DNA from: Palsa-295 sp963781105
Lineage (GTDB): Bacteria; Acidobacteriota; Terriglobia; Acidiferrales; UBA7541
DNA: 64,000 nucleotides
NCBI GenBank assembly: GCA_963781105.1
Contig: CAWAED010000016.1
Span: 1 to 64,000, forward strand
Direction of reading: 5' to 3'
Shown here: positions 52,689-60,869 of the stretch, in pieces
How the letters are laid out: the number at the start of each line of letters is the position of its first letter
Position numbering within the stretch: the first letter of the stretch is position 1
Program-made: the position numbers and the translations under genes
Notes under the pieces: generated by a model
Seen by the model: only the letters and a program-made list of their open reading frames with translations
The model's database searches: none
Told to the model about the DNA's origin: nothing

Positions 52689-54044
52689 TCACTGGGGGCT
52701 GGCTTCGGTCACGGGATACTTCAGCGGAGCCTTGCTTCCCAGGGATTTATTCAGTTCGACGGCAGCCCAGTCCAGTGCCTGCCGCGAATTCCTCTTGTCG
52801 GCGATCACGTCCGAGATGGCGATCTCGATCGTGTCGGCAATCTGCGGAGTGTCTGGAGATGTGTCAATCATGTTTCGTGCCACCGCCAGCGATTGCGCAT
52901 CGGCGAGCGCATACGGCAATTCCAAAACTTTCGGATCCTGATAGACCGACTTTCGCGCCGATGCCCCACCTGCCATTTCCTGCTGTATCTGGTTATCGCG
53001 ACGCAACATCCAGAGCTCAAACTGGAAAGCCTCTTTGGGATGCTTGGAATTCCGGGAAACCATGTACGTGGATCCAGCGATTTGAGCGACTCGTCCCGCT
53101 TTTCCCGATGGCAGCGGGGTGTATCCGATCTTACCGACCACCGTTGAGACCTTCGGATCTACCACATGGAAGAGCGCATCGCTCCACAGGAGACACATGA
53201 GAATATGGCCGTCACGCATTTGCCCAACCGCGTCGTCCCACGTGAAATTTGTAACGCCGGGCGGACTAAATTGCTTCAGTGAGTTGTAATAGTCGGTGGC
53301 CGCGACCGTATCCGGCGAGTTGATGATGATCGGACCGTATTCCCAGGAATGCTCCTTCTCCATCACTCCGCCGCCAAACGAGAAGGCAAAATTGAGCCAT
53401 TCAAACCAGACGGCCGGAAAGCGCTTCCCCTGAATCAGGGTTCCGTAAAATTTCTGGTCCGGGCGGGTGAAGAATTCAGCTACGTCGCGATATTGCTGCC
53501 AATCCTGCGGCGGGACCAGGTCGTAACCGTAGCGCGCGTGGAAGGCCTGCTTCTCTTCGGAACTCTCGAGCAGATCCTTCCGGTAGAGCACGAACATCGT
53601 GTTGGCAGCGAGAGGATATCCGTACCGGACGCCCTTGTACCAGGAAAGTCCATGCCAAGCATTCGGGAACAAATCAGCTTCAAAATCCGCTTTCACGCCG
53701 CTCGTCTTTTCAAGTTCGTCGAGGCTGAGGATCGAACCCTGCGAAGCAAATTTCCCCAGAGCGTCATTATTTTGAATAACGATGTCATAGCGCCCTTGCG
53801 GGGAGGCGAGATCCTGGACCGCTTTCTCCATGGAAGACTTGTAGCCGAATTTCTCGAGCACTACTTGAATTCCTGTTTCGCGGGTGAATCCCGCGGCGGA
53901 TTTTTCCATCGCGTCGGTCGCTGAAACCGCGTCTGCCTCAATCCTGAGGGTGATCGAGTTGTCGGCCGTTTGCCGAGCGTAGACAGACGCGAGAATAAGT
54001 CCAATGGCGGCTGCGACGACTAGCGCCTTACACTTTAGATGCAT
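52689..54044 (-). CDS. Orphan ABC-type extracellular solute-binding protein
   Basis: A 451-aa secreted family 1 sugar-type binding protein. A signal peptide (residues 1-23, ending ASVYA) is followed by ITLRIEADAVSATDAMEKSAAGFTRETGIQV and YDIVIQNNDALGKFASQGSILSLDELE, then MRDGHILMCLLWSDALF and GSTYMVSRNSKHPKEAFQFELWMLRRDN. No permease or ATPase gene is nearby. It has its own promoter and operator, so it belongs to the regulon. It could pair with permeases elsewhere or act as a scavenging or sensory binding protein. Confidence 0.87.
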   Translation of the reverse strand: MHLKCKALVVAAAIGLILASVYARQTADNSITLRIEADAVSATDAMEKSAAGFTRETGIQVVLEKFGYKSSMEKAVQDLASPQGRYDIVIQNNDALGKFASQGSILSLDELEKTSGVKADFEADLFPNAWHGLSWYKGVRYGYPLAANTMFVLYRKDLLESSEEKQAFHARYGYDLVPPQDWQQYRDVAEFFTRPDQKFYGTLIQGKRFPAVWFEWLNFAFSFGGGVMEKEHSWEYGPIIINSPDTVAATDYYNSLKQFSPPGVTNFTWDDAVGQMRDGHILMCLLWSDALFHVVDPKVSTVVGKIGYTPLPSGKAGRVAQIAGSTYMVSRNSKHPKEAFQFELWMLRRDNQIQQEMAGGASARKSVYQDPKVLELPYALADAQSLAVARNMIDTSPDTPQIADTIEIAISDVIADKRNSRQALDWAAVELNKSLGSKAPLKYPVTEASPQ

Positions 54045-54110
54045 AAGAGCGGGACCTCTCGTCACAACAAATTTGCGTGGACCGCTCGGCGTTTCGCCGA
54101 AACATCCAGA

Positions 54111-54179
54111 GTTCTCTATTGAACTATTTTCAGTTCAAGAAACGGGTCTGACTATAATGCTACCTAACGCTGATGGCAA
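54111..54179 (-). promoter_or_regulatory. Promoter plus regulon operator of the solute-binding-protein gene
   Basis: Minus-strand promoter TTGCCA (54174-54179), 17-nt spacer, TATAGT (54151-54156). The operator GTTC-N6-GAAC-T-N3-TTC (54111-54131) lies 19 nt downstream. This copy has a further arm, giving a second perfect 7-bp inverted repeat TTGAACT/AGTTCAA at 54119-54138. Confidence 0.72.
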
Positions 54180-54238
54180 GCCCTTCTCCATCGCGTTCGG
54201 CCATCGTTCGCGGCATTGCGTGGTCTTGTGTCTCTCGC

Positions 54239-55687
54239 CTAAATCGGGTAGTGGGGAGAAAGCGTATTAATCGTGATCCAGCGCAGTTCAGTAAATTCGT
54301 CGATGCCGGCCCGTCCGCCGAACCTTCCGTATCCGCTATCCTTGGTGCCGCCAAAAGGCATTTGCGCTTCATCACGTACTGTAGAGCCGTTGATATGACA
54401 CATTCCAGATTGCACGCGACGCGCGATGGCCAAAGCTCGCGCTATGTTTTCGCTGAAGACCGAAGCGGTGAGGCCGTACTGTGTGTCATTTGCGATGCGA
54501 ATGGCGTCCTCATCGCTTGCCGCGCGAATCACGGAAACCACCGGGCCGAACGATTCTTCGTCGTAGATCTTCATGTCCGAGCGTACGCCGTCTAGGATCG
54601 TCGGGCGCATCACAGTAGCGTCCCGCGATCCTCCCGCGACCACACGCGCTCCCTTGGAAACCGCATCTTGCAGGAGTTCGTCGACACGTTCGGCAGCTTC
54701 CATGCCGATCAAAGAGCCGACTTCAGTCCCCTCCGTTCTTGGATTCCCACATTTGAGGGAAGCGGCCTTTTCGGCTAAACGCCGGAGGAACGCGTCAGCC
54801 ACCTTTTCATGGACGATCAGGCGTTCCGTGGACATGCAGATCTGCCCTTGATTCATAAACGCGCCAAACGCGGCGGCGCGAACGGCTTCTTCAAGATTCG
54901 CGTCGTCAAGAACAATCATGGGCGCTTTTCCGCCAAGCTCGAGCAGCACCGGCTTGAGGTGCTTGGCCGCGATTTGAGCAACGATTCGCCCGACACGCGT
55001 GGAACCGGTGAAACTAATCCTGCGAACCTTTGGATTGCCGATCAGACTTTCCACTATCGGCGCTGCATCCCTTGGTGCATTACTGATCACGTTGACCACG
55101 CCGGCCGGAAAACCTGCATCACGCATCGCTGCCCCAAGCAAATAGTGTGTACCCGGACAAAGCTCGGAAGACTTGAGCACCACGGTGTTCCCGCAAGCCA
55201 GCGGCAGCGCGATCGCCCGCGCGGCCAGAATCACCGGCGCGTTCCATGGCGCAATTCCCAACACCACGCCGACAGGCTCGCGAACTGAAAATGCTAAACA
55301 ACCCGCCTGGTCTGATGGGATCACCTCTCCTGCGACCAGCGTCGTCATCGCTGCTGCTTCTCTGAGCATTGCGGCCCCGAGCTTCACATTGAAACCGCCC
55401 CACGCCGCAGTTGCGCCGGTTTCAGCCATCATTGCGGCGATAAAGTCCGGGCCGCGCTGCTCGATGGAATCTGCACCCTTCAACAGCAGCGTCCGGCGCG
55501 CGTTAGGCCCCATTTGAGACAATGCCCCAAACGCGGCGGACGCGGCGTTGACGGCCGCGGTTGCGTCTGCCACGGAAGCAGCTGCCGCGCGCGTTGCAAT
55601 GGCACCGGAGACAGGATCGCGACGCTCAAATACCGCGCCGCCAGCAGCCGCTAGGTCTTGATTTCCGATGAGCAGTGGTGCATCCAT
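54239..55687 (-). CDS. Aldehyde dehydrogenase, aromatic-aldehyde type
   Basis: A 482-aa NAD(P)-dependent aldehyde dehydrogenase. The catalytic Cys is in MNQGQICMSTERLIV and the Glu in LELGGKAPMIVL. The cofactor loop SFTGSTRVGR and closing MPFGGTKDSGYGRFGG are standard. Overall it resembles salicylaldehyde and vanillin dehydrogenases, so oxidation of an aromatic or heteroaromatic carbaldehyde to the acid is likely. It diverges from the NicC-like gene across about 200 nt that hold one regulon operator. Confidence 0.9.
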   Translation of the reverse strand: MDAPLLIGNQDLAAAGGAVFERRDPVSGAIATRAAAASVADATAAVNAASAAFGALSQMGPNARRTLLLKGADSIEQRGPDFIAAMMAETGATAAWGGFNVKLGAAMLREAAAMTTLVAGEVIPSDQAGCLAFSVREPVGVVLGIAPWNAPVILAARAIALPLACGNTVVLKSSELCPGTHYLLGAAMRDAGFPAGVVNVISNAPRDAAPIVESLIGNPKVRRISFTGSTRVGRIVAQIAAKHLKPVLLELGGKAPMIVLDDANLEEAVRAAAFGAFMNQGQICMSTERLIVHEKVADAFLRRLAEKAASLKCGNPRTEGTEVGSLIGMEAAERVDELLQDAVSKGARVVAGGSRDATVMRPTILDGVRSDMKIYDEESFGPVVSVIRAASDEDAIRIANDTQYGLTASVFSENIARALAIARRVQSGMCHINGSTVRDEAQMPFGGTKDSGYGRFGGRAGIDEFTELRWITINTLSPHYPI

Positions 55688-55763
55688 TTGTTTGCCTTCT
55701 CCTTTTGAAGCGAACGTGTTTGCGGCTCCGCGTCACAGACTGCCAGAAGCCCGACAATCCTGC

Positions 55764-55833
55764 TTGCAATATCGAGGCGTTCGCCCGATAGTAGCAGCCG
55801 AAAACCCAATGTGGAAATAGTTCATTTGGGAAT
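55764..55833 (+). promoter_or_regulatory. Promoter plus regulon operator of the nicC-like gene
   Basis: Plus-strand promoter TTGCAA (55764-55769), 17-nt spacer, GATAGT (55787-55792). Twenty nt on lies the operator in the opposite orientation to the other copies (55813-55833; ATTC-N6-GAAC-T-N3-TCC read on the minus strand), as expected because this gene is on the opposite strand. It may also affect the divergent aldehyde dehydrogenase. Confidence 0.7.
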
Positions 55834-55888
55834 ATAGGCGGGAACGGGCGACGAGCTTCCGTTCCCTCGTCACGCGGTGCGGGTGAAC

Positions 55889-57085
55889 ATGGGCAGAAAC
55901 TTGCGCGTAGGCATTATCGGTGGCGGGATCGGAGGATTGACGCTCGCCGCAACGCTAGCGAAATTTGAAATCGAATCGCATTTATTCGAGAGAGCGCATG
56001 CATTCGGTGAGGTTGGCGCCGGATTGCAGATGACGCCGAACGCCGTAAAGGTGATTCGCGAACTGGGGGTCTCGGACGAACTGCGAAGAGTCAGTTTCCT
56101 GCCCCAGAGCATTGTCGGCAGAAACTGGCACACCGGCAAGGTAGCATTTCGAACGCCTTTGATTGACGATTGCCCACGATTGTACGGCGCTGAATTTTTT
56201 CACACTCACCGCGCGGATCTTCACCGCATTCTTCTGTCCCTGGTCCCGTCGAATTGCACCACTCTCTCCGCTAGCTGCGTTTCTATAAACCAGACAAAGG
56301 AAACGGCGGTAGCGGTGTTTGCGAACGGCAGCGAATTTGAAGCGGATTTAATCGTAGGCGCTGATGGCATCCAATCGACCGTGCGGATGAACCTTTTTGG
56401 AACGGAAGCTCCACGCTTCACGGGGAATATGTGCTGGCGAATGTTAATCCCCTTCGAAGAGGCAGACTTCGAACTAGTGAGTCCCGACGCTTCTTTCTGG
56501 TTGGGCCCGAAGGGCCACGTGGTCACGTATTACGTGAGCGGAGGCCGGGCCGTAAATGTAGTCGCGATTCGAGAGGCAGACGCTTGGGTCGAGGAATCTT
56601 GGAACATCCGTAGCAGCCGCGAAGAGTTGTTGGCTGGATACCCAGGTTGGCATCCGAATGTTTTAAATCTTTTCAGAAAGGCCGAGAATATCTTCAAGTG
56701 GGGATTGTTCGATCGCGATCCGATGGCAACGTGGTCGTCCGGGCGCATCACCCTTCTTGGCGATGCAGCGCATCCGATGCTGCCATTCTTGTCGCAGGGT
56801 GCGGCAATGGCAATCGAGGACGGCTATGTATTGGGCGCGGTGCTCGCCAAGAACTCTAATCCAGCCGTAGCGTTGAAGAAATATGAGGCGCTTCGCCTGC
56901 CGCGGACTGCGCGAGTGCAATTGGAATCTCGCAAGCGCGGCGAAACCTATCACATTTCTTCACCGTTGAAGCGCCTGTACCGAGACACACTGTACCGCGC
57001 CCGGCAGATGGTTAACCCTCAAACGACCGGCATTCAAGCGAACTGGGTCTATTCATACGATGCGATTTCCGAGCCTCTGAGATAA
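55889..57085 (+). CDS. nicC: FAD-dependent monooxygenase, probable 6-hydroxynicotinate 3-monooxygenase
   Basis: A 398-aa flavoprotein hydroxylase of the salicylate/6-hydroxynicotinate group: FAD motif VGIIGGGIGGLTLA, GADGIQSTVR (the GxDGxxSxVR/DG motif) and GDAAHPMLPFLSQGAAMAIEDG. NicC would decarboxylate and hydroxylate 6-hydroxynicotinate to 2,5-dihydroxypyridine, the substrate of the NicX encoded nearby. His210 and Tyr214 in GHVVTYYVSGG sit close to the reported active-site His211 and Tyr215 of NicC. Salicylate or another hydroxyaromatic acid cannot be excluded; the assignment rests mainly on context. ATG 55889 begins just before the FAD strand. Confidence 0.72.
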   Translation: MGRNLRVGIIGGGIGGLTLAATLAKFEIESHLFERAHAFGEVGAGLQMTPNAVKVIRELGVSDELRRVSFLPQSIVGRNWHTGKVAFRTPLIDDCPRLYGAEFFHTHRADLHRILLSLVPSNCTTLSASCVSINQTKETAVAVFANGSEFEADLIVGADGIQSTVRMNLFGTEAPRFTGNMCWRMLIPFEEADFELVSPDASFWLGPKGHVVTYYVSGGRAVNVVAIREADAWVEESWNIRSSREELLAGYPGWHPNVLNLFRKAENIFKWGLFDRDPMATWSSGRITLLGDAAHPMLPFLSQGAAMAIEDGYVLGAVLAKNSNPAVALKKYEALRLPRTARVQLESRKRGETYHISSPLKRLYRDTLYRARQMVNPQTTGIQANWVYSYDAISEPLR

Positions 57086-57179
57086 TGGGTTAGGACAGCC
57101 AATGCGACGGAGAACAGGCGGTCACACGTAAGTGGTTTCTTGCCGACACTACCGGCGCTCTCGGAGTGGCAGCTGCAGT

Positions 57180-58019
57180 TCAGGCCGATAACTCTGTAGC
57201 CAGAAATTTCGACTGCACTCGAAAAAAGTTTTCGAAGTCATCCCACGGTATCAGGTGCGCAGCATTTTCCACTCTCTCGATCGCGATCGATGGCAAAAGC
57301 GTCCTGAACTCCGCGATGTCGTCCGGTAGTATGACTCCCCCTTTCCCCGCAACCACCAACAAGGTCGGCGTCTTCAGGTGAGGTAGATCCGCGTGTATGT
57401 CGTCTTCATGGAATCCGCGATACGCGATCTCCACTGCTCGAACGTCGCAGGTCGGCAGCCATTCAGCGCGAAGGCGAATGGCGTCATCCGTCCACGCAGG
57501 CACGAACGGCCGCATCTCCGCGAGACTCGCTCCCTTTCGCGTAGCATTCAGCGAATTCATAAGCCATGCAAACGGTATTGGGTAAGGCCGCCGGCCGGGT
57601 CCGCCGACGGGAGGATCGACGAGCACGATTTTCTGGATTTTTGCATCCGGATCTCGCGCCGCACGAATCGCAATGCGCCCGCCCATCGAATGCCCCACCA
57701 GCACATAGTTGGAAAGGCCGAGCGCATTTGCAAATGCGACCACATCTTTCGCGCAAGCATCGAGCCCATAGTCGAGGTGAGCGCCGGCTTCGGAAAGTCC
57801 GCGTCCTCGGACATCCAAAATGTAAGTATCAAAGTGCCCAGCGTAGCGTTCTCCGACGAATCCCCAGGTGATGGCTGGGCTGGTGATGCCGGGAATCACG
57901 ATGAGTGGAACGCCTGTTCCGCCATAGCGCAGATAGTGCTGGCGAATTCCGTTCGCGTGGACGTGGGCGCCGTACAAGTAGTTACTCTCCATGAACCGTA
58001 GCTCCGTTTTGATCGCCAA
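57180..58019 (-). CDS. nicD: Alpha/beta hydrolase, probable N-formylmaleamate deformylase
   Basis: A 279-aa alpha/beta hydrolase with oxyanion segment VIPGITSPAITWGF, nucleophile Ser111 in GHSMGG, acid Asp135 in IVLVDPP and His255 in ENAAHLIPW. These three are each exactly 10 residues beyond the triad reported for Pseudomonas NicD (Ser101, Asp125, His245). NicD hydrolyses N-formylmaleamate to maleamate and formate. It is the last gene of the nicX-nicF-nicD unit and convergent with nicC. Confidence 0.85.
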   Translation of the reverse strand: MAIKTELRFMESNYLYGAHVHANGIRQHYLRYGGTGVPLIVIPGITSPAITWGFVGERYAGHFDTYILDVRGRGLSEAGAHLDYGLDACAKDVVAFANALGLSNYVLVGHSMGGRIAIRAARDPDAKIQKIVLVDPPVGGPGRRPYPIPFAWLMNSLNATRKGASLAEMRPFVPAWTDDAIRLRAEWLPTCDVRAVEIAYRGFHEDDIHADLPHLKTPTLLVVAGKGGVILPDDIAEFRTLLPSIAIERVENAAHLIPWDDFENFFRVQSKFLATELSA

Positions 58020-58031
58020 TGCACGTATTGC

Positions 58032-58700
58032 TTACCCGCCATTTAGTGCGGCGATGTATCTCAGGACATTAGCGAGCGGCTCGACGTCGGCGTACTTCGC
58101 GTCGATATCGAAGAGATTCGATTTGTGAGGGCCCTCGGCTCGATCTCCCACGCATTCTGCAGGAACGATTGTGCGATACCCGAAAGAAACTGCGTCAACG
58201 GTTGTCGCGCGAATGCAACCACTGGTAACGCAACCGGTCACGATCAGCGTGTCCACGCCGCTGGCGGTAAGAAACGGAATAATCGGTGTTCCAAAAAACG
58301 CTGAAGAGGCGCGCTTGATCCACACTGGCTCGCCGCCTACGGGCTTCAGCCGCTCGTCGATTTCACAGAAGGGCGTATTTTCAATGAGCACAGCCAGCCC
58401 AGGCATCTTGCGCAGCCAAGTTGCGCCGTCCCGTCCGCTCGCATCGAAACCAACCGCGGTGAACGCAATCGGCACATGCTTTTCTCGAGCTGCAGTGAGC
58501 AGCATCTTGGTGGCCGCGATTTCTCGCGACAATTCTCCGCCCACGGGACTACTCGGATCGGTGAATCCGCGTTGAAAATCGACGATCAGCAATGCGGCCC
58601 GGTCGCCGAAGCCGACCCGCCCGCCGATCCCGCTTGAGCGATATGCCGCTCGGGTCCGATCGAGTTCTGCCGCTGCGGGATCGACCGAACCGGCGTTCAT
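58032..58700 (-). CDS. nicF: Isochorismatase-family amidase, probable maleamate amidohydrolase
   Basis: A 222-aa cysteine hydrolase. The Asp-Lys-Cys triad is visible in LLIVDFQRGF, VWIKRASSAFFGT and VTGCVTSGCIRATTVDA (with the cis-peptide before the Cys). It resembles N-carbamoylsarcosine amidase and NicF, which deamidates maleamate to maleate. It overlaps nicX by 4 nt and is followed by nicD 12 nt later, so the order follows the pathway. Confidence 0.85.
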   Translation of the reverse strand: MNAGSVDPAAAELDRTRAAYRSSGIGGRVGFGDRAALLIVDFQRGFTDPSSPVGGELSREIAATKMLLTAAREKHVPIAFTAVGFDASGRDGATWLRKMPGLAVLIENTPFCEIDERLKPVGGEPVWIKRASSAFFGTPIIPFLTASGVDTLIVTGCVTSGCIRATTVDAVSFGYRTIVPAECVGDRAEGPHKSNLFDIDAKYADVEPLANVLRYIAALNGG

Positions 58701-59761
58701 TTGAGATCGGCGGGAACGATTTTTCCGTTATCGGCGATCAATTCATCGTCGAGAAAGAATCGATGACGGCGCAGCGCAAAGTCCTGGTGGCAGCCGGTGG
58801 TGTGCTTGCCGCCAAAAGTCGCATTTTCACCCAGCGCAATCAGGGTCGTCCCATACATCGTCCGGCCATCCTGCCCTATGACGTCCAGCGGATCTTGAAA
58901 CGCCAGGGAATTCCACAACGCTCGCGGATGCGAGCCCCAGCCTAGATGAGAAATCGCGTAGCCTTCCGGGTCTTTCCATCCGTCAATGTAGTCCTTGATC
59001 ATGAACGCGTCGTAGCCACCCTCAATCGAAGTGACGGCGCCCTTCTCGAAGTGCATCTTCACCGCCGTAGTAAGAAAGCGTTTTGCCGGGTACCAGATAT
59101 CGCCTGGGTCCATCACCAGCACGCCGTCTCCCATTCCTTCATTTGGGATGGTGTATTGAAACGCGCCGGGCCAGTGATCCCAACGCCCTGGCTCGTCGGT
59201 ATAGCCGTACTGACCAATAACCGGCCGACCCGTCATGTCAAACCACACCTTGGTGCCGCCATCGGATTCCAATCGAATCTTCTTGGTTTTCTTCAATCGC
59301 TCCATGCCGCGTTCGACGCGAGTGCGATCCTCCACGGTGGGAAACAATCGCTGCAGTGCTTCCACTGGATCGTGAACCATCAGAATTCTGGTGCCCGCGC
59401 CGAGAATTTCGCGTTGCTCCTTGGAGTGCAGCAACCCGCCACTCGAGAGATCGATCACCATGTCCGCTCTCTTCAGCGTGTCAACAGCCAGAGTTGACTT
59501 GGACAAAATCGCGGACGATACGTTGCCGCTGCGCATCACGGGAACCTGCTCCGCCGGTGCCGATGGCATCATCACCGTCATGGTGTCCGCGCCAATACCA
59601 CGGGCCGCTCCGTACATGGCGGCGGCATATTCCTGGTTCGTATCGGGCTCGGTGAGAATCACCAGCGATTCGGTGGGTTTCAGTTTGCAAAGTTCGAACA
59701 TGCGTCGGAACAGAGGAACAAGTTCAGCCGTGCGGAAGGCAGTTGCGGTTGCCACAGACAT
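58697..59761 (-). CDS. nicX: 2,5-dihydroxypyridine 5,6-dioxygenase
   Basis: A 354-aa non-haem Fe(II) extradiol dioxygenase with an M29-aminopeptidase-like fold. Iron ligands His272 (HLGWGSHPRALW), His325 and Asp327 (TTGCHQDFAL), plus His112 and His196, each lie exactly 7 residues beyond the Pseudomonas NicX residues His265, His318, Asp320, His105 and His189 as I recall them, which is strong support. It opens 2,5-dihydroxypyridine to N-formylmaleamate. First gene of the nicX-nicF-nicD unit with its own promoter and regulon operator. Confidence 0.9.
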   Translation of the reverse strand: MSVATATAFRTAELVPLFRRMFELCKLKPTESLVILTEPDTNQEYAAAMYGAARGIGADTMTVMMPSAPAEQVPVMRSGNVSSAILSKSTLAVDTLKRADMVIDLSSGGLLHSKEQREILGAGTRILMVHDPVEALQRLFPTVEDRTRVERGMERLKKTKKIRLESDGGTKVWFDMTGRPVIGQYGYTDEPGRWDHWPGAFQYTIPNEGMGDGVLVMDPGDIWYPAKRFLTTAVKMHFEKGAVTSIEGGYDAFMIKDYIDGWKDPEGYAISHLGWGSHPRALWNSLAFQDPLDVIGQDGRTMYGTTLIALGENATFGGKHTTGCHQDFALRRHRFFLDDELIADNGKIVPADLK

Positions 59762-59829
59762 GGGTCGTTGCTCCTTGATGGTTTTCTTGATTTGAGCGAG
59801 CGGAAAGTTTGCCGGGCCTTTGGGCCGTA

Positions 59830-59898
59830 ATTCCCATATGAACTAAATTCCATTACACTTTCCGAGCGTGAGTATATTGACGGCAGTTTCCTTGTCAA
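59830..59898 (-). promoter_or_regulatory. Promoter plus regulon operator of the nicX-nicF-nicD unit
   Basis: Minus-strand promoter TTGACA (59893-59898), 16-nt spacer, TATACT (59871-59876). The operator ATTC-N6-GAAC-T-N3-TTC (59830-59850) lies 20 nt downstream. It shares TTCCCATATGAACT with the copy at 52.6 kb. Confidence 0.73.
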
Positions 59899-60055
59899 GG
59901 AATTTTGCGCGCGCGATCGAAGGTTTGGGAGGCAGGTGCCCGACCCTTGCGATGTTCGCGCAACGATCGACCGACCCGGCCGGGCGCCCTTGCGCTGTTA
60001 GAGAGATCCACCTGGAGATTGAGACTGTGCGACGATGTCGCGAGGATTTCGGCAT

Positions 60056-60751
60056 ATGAAATCATTGATTCTGGTGGCGGGCCACGCCGTACCGCGGCGG
60101 TTAGATGCGCTCGATTCGGACGAGGGATGGTTTCTCAAGCCTTTTCAAGCCGGTGAAGCCAGATCGTATATCGAGCACGTGCGCCGCGGTGTGCTGCTGG
60201 CTTCCGCGCAACCCGATTCGATTTTGCTTTTTACAGGCGGACAGACCGATTCTAAAGCGGGGCCGCGCAGCGAGGGCCAAGGTTATTGGCTGGTCGCGGA
60301 CCACTACAATTGGTTCGGCCATCCTGAGGTCATTTCGCGCGCCAGCACAGAAGAGTTTTCGATGGACTCTTTTGAAAACCTTCTTTTCAGTCTGTGCCGA
60401 TTTAAGGAACTAACGGGAAACTATCCGGCGCAGCTTGTGGCCGTCGGTTGGTCTTTCAAACAGGCTCGATTCGAGATGCATTGCAGAGCGCTACTGTTTC
60501 CTGCGCACCGATTTCGGTATGAAGGTGTCGGTGATCCGCCAGATATCGCGAGGAACCTGCATTTTGAGGCATTGCGAACAGCGATGTTCGATCGTGATCC
60601 ATTCGGCCAGTCAATCGAAGCTGTGGAGAAAAAGCATGACCGGAACTTCTCGCGCCGCCAGCACGGCTATCACAAAAGCTGCGCCGAAATTACCTGCCTT
60701 CTTGACGGACAGCTGCCTGACGCGGGAACAAGCCTCCCTTGGAGCAAATGA
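60056..60751 (+). CDS. DUF218/YdcF-like protein
   Basis: A 231-aa protein starting MKSLILVAGHAVPRR, with SILLFTGGQTDSKAG and a C-terminal half containing VAVGWSFKQARFEMHC. This is the plan of DUF218 (YdcF-like) proteins, a Rossmann-type fold of uncertain role seen in envelope metabolism and also in fungi. ATG 60056 is preceded by GAGG. It diverges from nicX; I see no copy of the regulon site oriented to it. Confidence 0.6.
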   Translation: MKSLILVAGHAVPRRLDALDSDEGWFLKPFQAGEARSYIEHVRRGVLLASAQPDSILLFTGGQTDSKAGPRSEGQGYWLVADHYNWFGHPEVISRASTEEFSMDSFENLLFSLCRFKELTGNYPAQLVAVGWSFKQARFEMHCRALLFPAHRFRYEGVGDPPDIARNLHFEALRTAMFDRDPFGQSIEAVEKKHDRNFSRRQHGYHKSCAEITCLLDGQLPDAGTSLPWSK

Positions 60752-60869
60752 AGAAATGAAGAAACGTCAGTGGATGACCATAAACGCAGCTTGCGAACGT
60801 CACCCGGCACAAGCTCTCGCTTATTTTTGAACTTCGACGGTCCCGAGTTCGTTTTGAGAAACAGCGATC

